A stretch of DNA of 64,000 bases from CAVUEG01 sp963740525 (GCA_963740525.1 CAVUEG010000006.1:1488001-1552000); one strand, 5' to 3'. Positions 26,479 through 35,526 are shown, counted from the stretch's first letter. The notes: generated by a model not told the origin, from the letters alone. Program-made: numbers and translations.

Positions 26479-28230
26479 CTACCCCTGGAGCACCCCCAGG
26501 AGCGACTCCGCGTCCAGCCAGCCGACGATCCGCCGCGTGTCGTCTAGCACGGGTACCACCGCAGCCGCGCTGGTCTCCAGGGCGACGAGCGCCTCGTCGA
26601 GTGGCTGGTCCGGTACGAGATCGGTCGGCCACTCGGCGACGTCGCGGGCCAGAAGCCGGTCGGCTCCCTCGTCCTGGGCCAGGGTCTCGGCCACCGATCG
26701 GGCCGTGACGGACCCGCGATACTCGCCCGCCGTGGAGACCAGCGGCAGCTGCCCGTGTACGGCGTGCCGGAGGAGGGGGACCAGCTGCTGAAGAGGGGTG
26801 TCCTCGGGGACCACCATGCCGACCGGGGACATCACCTCTGCCACCGTGCGTGACTCGAGGCTGTGCTGGGACGGCGACGTGGTGAGGTCGATGCCGCGGC
26901 GTCGGAGCTTGAGGGTGTAGATCGTGTCCCCGGTGAGCAGGCGACTCACCGCGGTCGCCAGCACGATGGCCACCATCAGGGGAAGGATGATGCTGTACTC
27001 GCCGGTCAGCTCGAACATGATGATGACCGCGGTGATCGGCGCCCGGGCCGCCCCCGCGAACACGGCCCCCATCCCGATCAGGGCATAGGCACCCGAAGGG
27101 CCCACGACGTCGGGTGCCACCAGCGCGAGGCCCTGTCCGAAGGCCGCGCCGAGCATGGCCCCGATGAAGAGGCTGGGCGCGAAGACGCCGCCGGATCCGC
27201 CGATCCCGATGGTGAGGCTGGTGGCGATCATCTTCCCGACCAGCAGGAGCAGCAGGAAGGCGATTCCGTAGCCGCCGGCCACACTCCTGCCCAGGACCGG
27301 GTAACCGACGCCGTACATCTGGGGCAGGACCAGCAGCAGGCCGCCCAGGAGCACCCCGCCGACGGCCGGCCGCAGCCACTCGGGGCCGCGCCAGGCCCAG
27401 TCGCACAGGTCCTCGATCGCGTAGAGCACCCGGGTGAAGCCGACTCCGACGACTCCGGCCAGGATGCCGAGCAGCGCGAAGGGCAGGTACTCCTGGACGT
27501 GCTGGACGGTGAAGGCGGGCAGGTCGAGGAACGGCGCGTCGCCGAGAGCCGCCCGTCCGATGACGCTGGCGGTCACTGCGGACAGCACCACCATCCCGAA
27601 CGACTGCGCGGCGAAGTCCGACAGGATCAGCTCCATCGCGAAGAAGACGCCGGCCAGCGGGGCGTTGAACGTGGCGGCGATCCCGCCGGCCGCTCCGCAG
27701 GCAACCAGCACGCGGCGACGAGCCTCGGGCACGCGGACCAGACCTCCGAGAGTGGAGCCGAGGGCTGCGCCGATCTGCACGATCGGGCCTTCGCGTCCGA
27801 CGGAGCCGCCCCCGCCGATGGTGAGCGCGGAAGCGAGGGCCTTGACCCCGGCCACCTGTGGTGCGATCCGCCCGCCTCGGCGCGCGACGGCGAACATCAC
27901 CTCGGGTACGCCGTGTCCTCGGGCCTCACGGGCGAACAGGTGGACCAGCGGTCCGTAGAGCAGGCCGGCGACGACCGGGACGCCGACGACGAAGTACCGA
28001 CCGGCCCAGGCCAGGTGGGGGTGCCCCAGGTCCGTGGCCGAGGAGTAGTCGGCGTGCCCCGAGAGGATGAGGGTGAACGTCTCGATCAGCCAGCGGAACA
28101 CGATGGCGCCCAGTCCCGCGCCCGCTCCGACGGCCATGGCCAGCACCAGCAGGCCCGTCTCCGAGGAGCGCAGTACCCTCGTGGCGTCCCGTGTTCTATC
28201 AGTCAGCGTCACTATTGCAGTATGCAACAC
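26479..28230 (-). CDS. CLC-family chloride channel/antiporter with C-terminal CBS pair
   Basis: 583 aa. Motifs GHGVPEV, GREGPIVQIG (the gating Glu is present, which points to Cl-/H+ exchange) and GGSGGVFAPSLF are in order, with about ten membrane segments to res. 430, then two CBS domains (MSPVGMVVPEDTPLQQLVPL and ARDVAEWPTDLVPDQPL). The GTG at 28230 lies inside or next to a palindrome, so the start may be the GTG at 28212; no Shine-Dalgarno helps. Divergent from the MarR gene, which may control it. Confidence 0.9.
   Translation of the reverse strand: MLHTAIVTLTDRTRDATRVLRSSETGLLVLAMAVGAGAGLGAIVFRWLIETFTLILSGHADYSSATDLGHPHLAWAGRYFVVGVPVVAGLLYGPLVHLFAREARGHGVPEVMFAVARRGGRIAPQVAGVKALASALTIGGGGSVGREGPIVQIGAALGSTLGGLVRVPEARRRVLVACGAAGGIAATFNAPLAGVFFAMELILSDFAAQSFGMVVLSAVTASVIGRAALGDAPFLDLPAFTVQHVQEYLPFALLGILAGVVGVGFTRVLYAIEDLCDWAWRGPEWLRPAVGGVLLGGLLLVLPQMYGVGYPVLGRSVAGGYGIAFLLLLLVGKMIATSLTIGIGGSGGVFAPSLFIGAMLGAAFGQGLALVAPDVVGPSGAYALIGMGAVFAGAARAPITAVIIMFELTGEYSIILPLMVAIVLATAVSRLLTGDTIYTLKLRRRGIDLTTSPSQHSLESRTVAEVMSPVGMVVPEDTPLQQLVPLLRHAVHGQLPLVSTAGEYRGSVTARSVAETLAQDEGADRLLARDVAEWPTDLVPDQPLDEALVALETSAAAVVPVLDDTRRIVGWLDAESLLGVLQG
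28215..28227. promoter_or_regulatory. Candidate MarR operator
   Basis: TTGCAGTATGCAA, a 5-bp inverted repeat with a 3-bp spacer, located 36 nt before the MarR start and at the 5' edge of the divergent CLC gene. Position and form fit an autoregulatory MarR site controlling both genes. Short, so chance occurrence is possible. Confidence 0.5.
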
Positions 28231-28262
28231 TTGCTTACGCGAACGAAATCACGGAGGTTCCC

Positions 28263-28754
28263 ATGGCGCCCGCGTCACCCGCACCGAGTGAGTCGGCCGA
28301 CGAGGTCGTGTCGGCGGTGCTGACCGCCTCGCGCGTCCTGGTCGCCGTGTCGGCGCGGTCGCTCGCCCAGATCGGTGAGCACGTCACACTCACCCAGTTC
28401 CGGACGTTGGTGGTGCTGTCCGGCGGGGACGGGAGGACCAACCTCAACCGGCTGGCCGACCAGCTTGCCGTCACTCCCTCGACAGCCCTGCGCACCATAG
28501 ACCGTCTGGTCGCTGCGGGTCTGGCCACCCGGCGTGAGAACCCCGAGAACCGGCGTGAGGTCGTGCTCGGGCTGACCAGCGACGGGGCCCGCGTCGTCCG
28601 CGACGTCACCGCGACGCGGCGCGACGAGATCGCCTCGATCCTGGAGCGGATGTCGTCCAGGAAGCGAGCCGAGCTGGTGTCGGCCTTCCGCGCTTTCGCG
28701 GTGGCCGCCGACGAGCCCGAGGTCACCACCGCGTCCGCCGCCCTGGGCTGGTGA
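28263..28754 (+). CDS. MarR-family transcriptional regulator
   Basis: 163 aa from ATG 28263, which has GGAGG 6 nt upstream; the open frame extends 72 nt further but without such a site. Winged-helix core: LTQFRTLVVLSGG, LNRLADQLAVTPSTALRTIDRLVAAGL (split helices), RRENPENRREVVLGLT. Ligand unknown. Divergent from the CLC transporter; the palindrome at 28215-28227 lies between them. Ends 28 bp before the convergent sensor kinase. Confidence 0.9.
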   Translation: MAPASPAPSESADEVVSAVLTASRVLVAVSARSLAQIGEHVTLTQFRTLVVLSGGDGRTNLNRLADQLAVTPSTALRTIDRLVAAGLATRRENPENRREVVLGLTSDGARVVRDVTATRRDEIASILERMSSRKRAELVSAFRAFAVAADEPEVTTASAALGW

Positions 28755-28782
28755 CTCGCGCAGGGGAGGTGGCCTGAACGGC

Positions 28783-30348
28783 TCAGCGGCCGATCGGGTC
28801 CCCTGCGGGGCGGGACGGGATCCAGCATTTCAGGGTCGTACCGCCCCCGTTCCCTGGCTCGATGCGAACCCAGCCGCCGACGAGCTCGGCTCGTTCACGC
28901 ATCGTGCTCAGGCCCCCGCGCTTCGAGGTCGCTGCCGCCACATCGAGGTCACTCGAGATCCCGATGCCGTTGTCGGCCACGCTGATCGAGACGCCCTCGC
29001 CCACCTGGGTCACGGTGATCGACACGTGGGTCGCCTGCGCGTGCTTGCGCACGTTGATCATCGCCTCCTTGGCGATGCGCAGCGCCTGGGTGTGCGCGAC
29101 GTCGGCCAAGGACACGGGCTCGGAGCAGGACACCGTGAACACGATCTCCTGCTGCGCGAAGATGTGCGTCGCCGCCTCCTCGAGCGCGGTCGCGCAGGAC
29201 GCCCCTTCGTCCAGCGGCTCGAGGTCGAACAGCAGCCGGCGGAGCGTGTCCGTGGCCAAGGCGACCGTGTCCTGGAGGTCGATCACCTCGGCTTCCAGCT
29301 GGGGAGCAAGGGTCTGCACCCTGCTGTGAAGGAGCCCGAGCCTGACCTCCACTGCTCCTAGCACCTGGATGGAGTCGTCATGGACCTCGGCGGCGATGCG
29401 GGCGCGTTCGTCCTCTGCCGCCGTCACCAGTCGCCCCATCAGCTCCGACCGCTCGAGGGCCACCTGCTGCAGGCGCCGCGTCTCCGCTAGAGAGTCGAGG
29501 GCGAAGGAGACGTTGTCGGCCAGCCGCTCGGCCAGTGACCGCATCTCGCCGTGGAAGTAGTGAGGTTCCCCGGAGTACAGCGTCAGCACGGCGACGGGAT
29601 CGCCGTGGCAGATCAGCGGGAGGATCGCGTACGAGCGGATGCCGTGCATCAGGGCGAGTTCGCCGTACACCAGCATCCCGGGATCGTCGACGAGGTCGTC
29701 ACTGAAGTACGGCGCGCCGTCTCGCAGGGCCGCACCGGTCAGGCCTCGACCGCTCGGGTCGTCGGCATCGGTCGAGATGGTGACCTGTTTCATCAGATCC
29801 TCGATCGGGCCGGCGTGCGTGACCGGAGCCACGTTCGGCGAGTCAGAGGTGGCCTGCCCGACCCAGGCGGCGAGGTAGCCACCGTGGGCCACCGCGAGCC
29901 TGCAGGTCAGCTCGAACAGTGCGTCCTCGTCGCGGGCACGGACGAGCGCCTCGTTCGCCTGGGCCAGGGTGAGGTAGGCGCGGCTGAGGGAGTTCGCCCT
30001 GGCCTCTCGCTCCATGCGGGCGCTCACGTCGCGGATGGAGGCCATCTCCCGGCCGAACAGGCCTTCCGGTATCCGCGCCAGGACCACCTCCGCCGGGAAG
30101 TTCGACCCGTCTCGGCGTACGACCGTCACCGGGGTGGACTCGTCTTCCGGGCGGTCCGGCATCAGGAGAGAGAGCGGCTGGCCCAGCAGCACCTCACCGG
30201 GGTACCCGAACATGTGCCGAGCGCGGTCGTTGACGAACGTGATCCTCCCCGCGTCATCGCTCACCACCACGGCGGTCGGTGTGCCGTTCAGGATGGCCAG
30301 CACGGCAACCGTTGCCGGGTCGCTTCCCAGCTCGGGATCGGCACTCAC
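28783..30348 (-). CDS. PAS-GAF histidine kinase, HisKA_3/NarX type
   Basis: 521 aa, no membrane segments, so cytosolic. PAS domain res. 15-115 (FVNDRARHMFGYPGEVLLG), GAF domain about 140-290, coiled linker, HisKA_3 with AAEVHDDSIQ (phospho-acceptor His323), and a HATPase with NVRKHAQATHVSI and SVADNGIGI. Such kinases pair with NarL/LuxR regulators. Its ATG overlaps the stop of the stand-alone receiver gene (ATGA). The NarL regulator at 30998 is divergent and close, so it is a plausible second partner. Confidence 0.92.
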   Translation of the reverse strand: MSADPELGSDPATVAVLAILNGTPTAVVVSDDAGRITFVNDRARHMFGYPGEVLLGQPLSLLMPDRPEDESTPVTVVRRDGSNFPAEVVLARIPEGLFGREMASIRDVSARMEREARANSLSRAYLTLAQANEALVRARDEDALFELTCRLAVAHGGYLAAWVGQATSDSPNVAPVTHAGPIEDLMKQVTISTDADDPSGRGLTGAALRDGAPYFSDDLVDDPGMLVYGELALMHGIRSYAILPLICHGDPVAVLTLYSGEPHYFHGEMRSLAERLADNVSFALDSLAETRRLQQVALERSELMGRLVTAAEDERARIAAEVHDDSIQVLGAVEVRLGLLHSRVQTLAPQLEAEVIDLQDTVALATDTLRRLLFDLEPLDEGASCATALEEAATHIFAQQEIVFTVSCSEPVSLADVAHTQALRIAKEAMINVRKHAQATHVSITVTQVGEGVSISVADNGIGISSDLDVAAATSKRGGLSTMRERAELVGGWVRIEPGNGGGTTLKCWIPSRPAGDPIGR

Positions 30349-30797
30349 GGGTCTGTGGCCAGCGGAGCCAGCTCGCTGTCAGCGAGCGCACGGAGGACCG
30401 CCGTCGCGTTGGAGACGGCAAGGATCACCTGACCATCGGCACAGCGCGCGATCATCTCGGGCAACGCCCGGCCGAGCCGACCCTTGGCGAAGTAGCCGGA
30501 GGCGCCGGCTCGGACCATGCTCACCACCGTGATCACGTCACTTCCGGCGGAGACCGCGACGATCACCGGCGGCGCGTCGGAGTCCGCGAGACGACGAGCG
30601 GCCCGCGGGCCTCCACCTGGCATCCGCACGTCGAGCAGGACCAGGTCGGCCGGGTCGGTCTCGTGCAGCCGCATCAGGTCGTCGCCCGACGCGGCGATGC
30701 CCAGCACCATGAACCGATCGTCCGCGACCAGTACGTCGTGCAGAGCCTGCTGCATGTAGGGGTCGTCATCGGCGATGAGCACACGATGCGGTCTCAC
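30345..30797 (-). CDS. Stand-alone response regulator receiver protein
   Basis: 150 aa: receiver domain only. Acidic pocket Asp10-12, phospho-acceptor Asp56 in LVLLDVRMP, Ser83 and Lys105 in SGYFAKGR. The last 30 residues are not a DNA-binding domain. Translationally coupled to the kinase, so it may be a phosphate sink or a protein-interaction output, or it may compete with the NarL regulator for the same kinase. Confidence 0.9.
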   Translation of the reverse strand: MRPHRVLIADDDPYMQQALHDVLVADDRFMVLGIAASGDDLMRLHETDPADLVLLDVRMPGGGPRAARRLADSDAPPVIVAVSAGSDVITVVSMVRAGASGYFAKGRLGRALPEMIARCADGQVILAVSNATAVLRALADSELAPLATDP

Positions 30798-30901
30798 CGA
30801 TCCTCCTCAGGCCTCTTCGCCCTCCCCTGTCGGAAGGGTGACGCCAGCCCATGGTTTCCCGGATCCGACGAAGCAACAAGACGACAAGGGCCCGGACTTT
30901 C

Positions 30902-30921
30902 TTAGTGCTCTTGCACTAGAC
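30902..30921. promoter_or_regulatory. Palindromic site upstream of narL-type gene (site 1)
   Basis: Contains TAGTGC-TCTT-GCACTA, a perfect 6-bp inverted repeat, followed by GAC. Matches 31680-31699 at 15 of 20 positions. Lies 77 nt upstream of the NarL gene and 105 nt upstream of the divergent receiver/kinase operon. Candidate operator for the NarL regulator. Confidence 0.55.
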
Positions 30922-30997
30922 CACGCCGCGTGTGCCACAGTTGGGACCAGGCAGGAGGTCCGGCTGACGACCTCCGGGGGACGAGAGGGCGCCGTCG

Positions 30998-31669
30998 ATG
31001 AGCCAGGACGAACCGCGGTTCAGCGCTGACGACCCGCCGATCAGGGTGCTCATCGTGGACGACCACGAGGTGCTCAGTGCCAGCCTGGCCCTGGTGCTCG
31101 GCAACCAGCCCGGGATCACCACCGTCGGAGTGGCGGGGAACCTGGCCCGCGCAAGGGCGCTCGTCGCCTCGTCCGCGCCGGACGTGATCCTGCTCGACCA
31201 CCGGCTTCCCGACGGGGATGGTGTCGCCGCGATCGGTGAGCTCCGTGCCCTCAGGCCGAGCGTCGCGATCGTGGTGCTGACCGCGAGTGCGGCCGACCAT
31301 GTCCTGATCAGCGCGATCGAGGCCGGCGCTGCCGGGTTCCTCTCCAAGACCCGCGGTCTCGGCGAGCTCACGTCTGCCGTGAGGGCCGCCGCGGCAGGGG
31401 AGTCGGTCATCTCTCCTGAGCTGCTCATCCGGCTGCTGCCCAAGCTGCGGCGAGGGGGCACGAGCACCAAGGAACTGACCGAGCGCGAGCGTGAGGTGCT
31501 CAACCTCTTGGCCGACGGACTCTCCAACGCCAACATCGCCGAGCGGCTCACGGTCAGCGTGCACACCGTGCGCAACCACATCGCGAACCTGTCGGCCAAG
31601 CTGGGAGCACACTCCAAGCTCGAGGTGCTCTCGATCGCAGTCCGCGACGGGCTGCTCCCTGACCTTTGA
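30998..31669 (+). CDS. NarL/FixJ-type response regulator
   Basis: 223 aa. Receiver domain res. 15-130 (IVDDHEV, phospho-acceptor Asp67 in VILLDHRLPDGDG, Lys in GFLSKTRG), linker, and LuxR HTH 155-220 (LTEREREVLNLLADGLSN, VSVHTVRNHIANLSAKL). ATG at 30998. Flanked on both sides by near-identical 20-bp palindromes, consistent with control of itself and of the EAL gene downstream. The likely kinase is the divergent 28783-30348 gene. Confidence 0.93.
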   Translation: MSQDEPRFSADDPPIRVLIVDDHEVLSASLALVLGNQPGITTVGVAGNLARARALVASSAPDVILLDHRLPDGDGVAAIGELRALRPSVAIVVLTASAADHVLISAIEAGAAGFLSKTRGLGELTSAVRAAAAGESVISPELLIRLLPKLRRGGTSTKELTEREREVLNLLADGLSNANIAERLTVSVHTVRNHIANLSAKLGAHSKLEVLSIAVRDGLLPDL

Positions 31670-31679
31670 CCTCTACCCC

Positions 31680-31699
31680 CTAGTAGTCGGGCACTAGAC
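31680..31699. promoter_or_regulatory. Palindromic site downstream of narL-type gene (site 2)
   Basis: CTAGT-N10-ACTAG followed by AC; matches site 1 (30902-30921) at 15 of 20 positions, with the right half GCACTAGAC identical. It lies 106 nt before the EAL-like gene. Confidence 0.5.
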
Positions 31700-31805
31700 G
31701 AGTCGGCCCGGTCGACTCACGCGCCCCGATCGAACCTCCCCGAGACTGGTGGTCACCGGAAAAGATCCGGCGACTCTTGCGAACGCCACTGGGGACTGCT
31801 CTTCG

Positions 31806-32519
31806 ATGACCATCACATCTGCTCAACGACTGCGAAGTACCGACCGGCCGACGACCTCGGAACCCGGACTGACCTTCCAACCCGTCTTCACTCGGGCGAC
31901 CATCCAGCCCTGGGCGGTCGCCGTCGAGACGCCGGGTGCCTCTGACGCATGGTCACTGGGGGCCGCCTGTCTCAAGGTGGCACGGATGCGCGAGAACCTC
32001 TCCGGAGGCGAGGCGCTCTCGGCGATCGTCGAGGTGTCGCGACGCCAGGCCACCGATCCCGGCTACGTCGACGTCGTGGCCGGTGCCCTGGCCGTGACCG
32101 GTCTGCCGGCATCGGCGCTCAGGCTCGTCATCAGTGCCCAGCTTCCGGCGGAGCGGCTGAGGATCGCGCGTTGGGTGATGACCCACGTGAGGGACTTGGG
32201 CGTACGTCTCGTGATCGATGACCTCGGGTACGACGCCGATGCGTCCGGACGCCTCGCGATGTTCCCCGTCTCCACGATCCGGGTGCATCGGACGCTGTTG
32301 GACCGCTCCGGCCACGTCGATGCCGGTCCTTCGGCCATCGTCGAGCTTGCCCACCGTTCCGGTCTCGACGTCCTGGCGACCGGGGTCAGCAGCCCCGGTC
32401 AGCACTCTCGGCTTGCGGCCCTCGGCTGCGACTTCGTCTCGGGCGACTACTACGCGCCCGCCGTGCCCGGCTACGAGCTGCGCGAGGCACTGACGGCGCG
32501 CCACTCGCCGCGCGGCTGA
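31806..32519 (+). CDS. Degenerate EAL-domain protein
   Basis: 237 aa, one EAL-like domain: FQPVFTRATIQPWAVAVET occupies the place of the start of an EAL domain, VIDDLGYDADASGRLAMFPVSTIRVHRTLL matches the DDFGTGYSSL...KIDR region, and ATGVSSPGQHSRLAALGCDFVSGDYY matches AEGVET...GCDYVQGYYF. The EAL triplet itself and the TE pair after it are missing (VISAQL instead), and DDFGTGY is altered, so c-di-GMP hydrolysis is unlikely. It may bind ligand or protein, as other degenerate EAL proteins do. Downstream of the NarL gene with a matching palindrome between them. Confidence 0.8.
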   Translation: MTITSAQRLRSTDRPTTSEPGLTFQPVFTRATIQPWAVAVETPGASDAWSLGAACLKVARMRENLSGGEALSAIVEVSRRQATDPGYVDVVAGALAVTGLPASALRLVISAQLPAERLRIARWVMTHVRDLGVRLVIDDLGYDADASGRLAMFPVSTIRVHRTLLDRSGHVDAGPSAIVELAHRSGLDVLATGVSSPGQHSRLAALGCDFVSGDYYAPAVPGYELREALTARHSPRG

Positions 32520-32531
32520 TTACCCCGAAAC

Positions 32532-32578
32532 CTCCGCCTGGTTCGTGACCAGCCCCCCGTAGTCCGGGCCAGGCGGAG
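32532..32578. terminator. Hairpin after the EAL gene
   Basis: CTCCGCCTGG and CCAGGCGGAG form a perfect 10-bp stem enclosing 27 nt. It begins 12 bp after the stop at 32519 and ends 51 bp before the acyl-CoA dehydrogenase ATG. No T-run follows, so either termination without one or an RNA element in the dehydrogenase leader. Confidence 0.5.
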
Positions 32579-32629
32579 CCCCCTACCGCGGCCACGACCG
32601 TGGTGGGTGCGGTCTGGGAAGATGCCGAC

Positions 32630-33808
32630 ATGTCTCAGACCCCGTTGGCCCTGTTCAGCACCGACGACCTGCTCAGCATCGAGGACCGGGCGATCCGTGA
32701 CACCGTCCGCACCTTCGTGGACAAGGACCTGCGACCCCACCTGGCCGACTGGTACGAGGACGCGTCCATCCCGGCACGTGAGCTCTCCCTCGAGCTCGGC
32801 GGCCGCGGTCTGCTGGGAATGCATCTGAGCGGGTACGGCTGCGCCGGCACCTCGGCCACGGCGTACGGCCTCGCCTGCATGGAGCTCGAGGCGGCCGACT
32901 CCGGCGTGCGCTCGCTCGTGTCGGTCCAGGGGTCGTTGGCGATGTTCGCGATCTGGGCGCACGGGTCCGACGAGCAGAAGGACGAATGGCTGCCCCGCAT
33001 GGCGACGGGCGAGGCCATCGGGTGCTTCGGCCTGACCGAGCCGGACTTCGGCTCGAACCCGGGGGGCATGCGCACCCGGGCCCGGCGGGACGGGTCCGAC
33101 TGGGTGGTCGACGGGACCAAGATGTGGATCACGAACGGATCGGTCGCGGACGTCGCGGTGGTGTGGGCGCGCACGGACGAGAGCGACGGACACACGGTGC
33201 GTGGCTTCGTGGTGCCCACGGACACGGCCGGCTTCTCGGCACCCGAGATCAAGCGGAAGATGTCGCTGAGGGCGTCGGTCACCAGCGAGCTGGTGCTCGA
33301 CGGGGTCCGCCTTCCCGAGTCGGCCATGTTGCCCGGCGCGCGCGGACTGTCGGGGCCGTTGTCCTGCCTGAGCGAGGCCAGGTTCGGCATCATCTTCGGC
33401 GCACTCGGGGCGGCACGCGACTGTCTGGAAGCCACCCTGTCGTACGCCGCCGACCGCCAGATCTTCGACCGGCCCCTCTCGTCGTTCCAGCTGACCCAGG
33501 CCAAGCTCGCGGACATGACGCTGGAGCTCGGCAAGGGGATGCTCCTGGCGCTGCACCTGGGACGGCTGAAGGACGAGGGCACGATCAGCAACGAGCAGGT
33601 CAGTCTCGGCAAGCTGAACAGCACCCGCGAGGCGATTGCCATCGCCCGGGAGTGCCGCACCATCCTGGGGGCGGCGGGCATCACCCTCGAGCACCCGGTG
33701 ATGCGGCACGCCAACAACCTCGAGTCGGTGCTCACCTACGAGGGCACCTCCGAGGTGCACCAGCTCGTCATCGGGCAGGCGTTGACGGGGCAGAGTGCCT
33801 TCCGCTGA
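32630..33808 (+). CDS. Acyl-CoA dehydrogenase, glutaryl-CoA dehydrogenase-like
   Basis: 392 aa, the normal length. FAD/substrate signature CFGLTEPDFGSNPGGM, WITNGSVAD, and a C-terminal TYEGTSEVHQL in which Glu371 is the catalytic base position of GCDH/IVD-type enzymes. The sequence RARRDGSDWVVDGTKMWITN fits glutaryl-CoA dehydrogenases, but substrate cannot be fixed. ATG at 32630. The stop touches the end of the convergent mannosyltransferase gene (no gap). Confidence 0.92.
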   Translation: MSQTPLALFSTDDLLSIEDRAIRDTVRTFVDKDLRPHLADWYEDASIPARELSLELGGRGLLGMHLSGYGCAGTSATAYGLACMELEAADSGVRSLVSVQGSLAMFAIWAHGSDEQKDEWLPRMATGEAIGCFGLTEPDFGSNPGGMRTRARRDGSDWVVDGTKMWITNGSVADVAVVWARTDESDGHTVRGFVVPTDTAGFSAPEIKRKMSLRASVTSELVLDGVRLPESAMLPGARGLSGPLSCLSEARFGIIFGALGAARDCLEATLSYAADRQIFDRPLSSFQLTQAKLADMTLELGKGMLLALHLGRLKDEGTISNEQVSLGKLNSTREAIAIARECRTILGAAGITLEHPVMRHANNLESVLTYEGTSEVHQLVIGQALTGQSAFR

Positions 33809-35467
33809 TCAGATCCACTGGCGGAACCAGATCCGCTGGAGCCACTGGCCGTTGCTGATCAGCTGGTCGGTCCAGATCGGCCAGAACCAGGCGAAGGCGA
33901 CCAGCACGACCACGACGAACGAACCGGCGGCGATCGCGCCCCACCGCCGGCGTTCGTACGAAGCATTGGCCGGGCCGAGGATCTGCCCCAGCAGCAGAGT
34001 CAGCGACAGAACCAGGAACGGCAGGATCGCGATCGCGTAGTACGAGAAGATCGGCCGGTCGTCGTAGCGCACCCACGGCAGCCAGGTGGACAGGACGCCG
34101 ACAACGACCAGCCCATGTCGCCAGTCACGCCTGGCGATCCAGCCGTAGAGCGAGTAAAGGACGGCAAGCGTTCCGCCCCACCACACCGCGGGGTTGCCCA
34201 GCAGCAGGACCTGACGCAGGCAGGTGCTGCCCACGGCCGTGCATCCCTGCGTCCCGGGCTTGATGTCGAGCTGCGCGTCGACGCCGACCGGACGGTTCAT
34301 GATCAGCCAGCCCAGCGGGTTCGACTGGTAGGTGTGGGTCGAGTCGTTGAGGAACCTGGTGTGGAACACGTACACGTCGTGGTGGTAGTGCCACAGCGAC
34401 CGCAGCGACTGCCACAGCTCGGGGAAGAACCCGTTCGCATCGTGCTCGAGGTAGGAGCCCCAGTAGGGGCCGTACTGCGTGTCCGACAGAGACTTCTCGT
34501 ACTCGCCCGCGTGCAGGAGCCAGCCGGTCCAGGTCGCGACGTACACCACCAGGGCCACGAGGACGAGGGAGAGGAACGCGGGCAGCGCGTCGGCCAGGGC
34601 GGACTTCCACCAGGCTCCTCGTACGCCGAACGACCGCCTCGCGCCGGTGTCCCACGCCCAGACCAGCAGGCCGAGGGCCGCGAGCGGAAACACCGCGTTC
34701 CACTTGGTGCCCAGGGCAAGCCCGAAGCAGACACCGGCGGCGAGTCGCCAGGGCCGCAACAGCAGGGGGCGGACGGGTCCCCAGTCGCCGCTGTGCAGCA
34801 GCGTCCCGCTGGGAACCAGTCGGGCCAGCCGCTCGCGTCCCCAGTCCCGGTCGGCGACCAGGCACGCGACGGCGCAGAGCAGGAAGAACGCCAAGAAGAT
34901 GTCCAGCAGAGCCAGCCGCGAGAGGACCAGCTGCATGCCGTCCAGGCACAGCAGGAGCCCGGCCACCACTCCGAGCAGGGTGGACCCGGTGAGGCGTCGG
35001 GCCAGGCGCACCATCACGAGCACCATCAGCGAGCCCACGATCGCGCTCGCGAACCGCCACCCGAAGGAGTTCATGCCGAACATGCCTTCGCCGAGCGCGA
35101 TCAGCCACTTGCCCACCTCGGGGTGCACGATCATGCTCGGCCCGTCGCCGAAGATGCCGGTGAGGTGGCCGTTGAGGATCTTGTCGTTCGCGTCGCTGGA
35201 GTAGTTGAGGACGTAGCCGTGCTTGAGCAGGGAGTAGGCGTCCTTGGCGTAGTAGGTCTCGTCGAAGAGGAACGCGTTCGGCGACCGCAGGTGCCAAAGC
35301 CTCAGGAAGAGGGCCAGCACCGTCACCCAGACCGTGGCCGCCCAGCCGGAGAACGCGTCGAGCCCGTGCAGCAGCGAGGCGGTGCGACGACGCGCACTCG
35401 GCACGAGGCGACCGTCGGCGGTCCGTGACAGGCCGGTGGTACGCCGAGGCGGGTACGTGGTCGTCAC
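33809..35467 (-). CDS. Protein O-mannosyltransferase (PMT family, GT39)
   Basis: 552 aa, about ten to eleven membrane helices. The N-terminal loop carries FLFDETYYAKDAYSLLKHGY with the Asp-Glu catalytic pair; HPEVGKW follows, then the C-terminal PMT_4TMC domain ending YYAIAILPFLVLSL. Transfers mannose from polyprenyl-phosphate mannose to secreted proteins. Divergent from rsmI (59 bp between starts), the usual actinobacterial arrangement. Confidence 0.93.
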   Translation of the reverse strand: MTTTYPPRRTTGLSRTADGRLVPSARRRTASLLHGLDAFSGWAATVWVTVLALFLRLWHLRSPNAFLFDETYYAKDAYSLLKHGYVLNYSSDANDKILNGHLTGIFGDGPSMIVHPEVGKWLIALGEGMFGMNSFGWRFASAIVGSLMVLVMVRLARRLTGSTLLGVVAGLLLCLDGMQLVLSRLALLDIFLAFFLLCAVACLVADRDWGRERLARLVPSGTLLHSGDWGPVRPLLLRPWRLAAGVCFGLALGTKWNAVFPLAALGLLVWAWDTGARRSFGVRGAWWKSALADALPAFLSLVLVALVVYVATWTGWLLHAGEYEKSLSDTQYGPYWGSYLEHDANGFFPELWQSLRSLWHYHHDVYVFHTRFLNDSTHTYQSNPLGWLIMNRPVGVDAQLDIKPGTQGCTAVGSTCLRQVLLLGNPAVWWGGTLAVLYSLYGWIARRDWRHGLVVVGVLSTWLPWVRYDDRPIFSYYAIAILPFLVLSLTLLLGQILGPANASYERRRWGAIAAGSFVVVVLVAFAWFWPIWTDQLISNGQWLQRIWFRQWI

Positions 35468-35526
35468 GAGGGAACTCTAGTGTCGCCACCCCAAGGGGTG
35501 CGGCTCCCTGCTGACAGGATGGGGGC

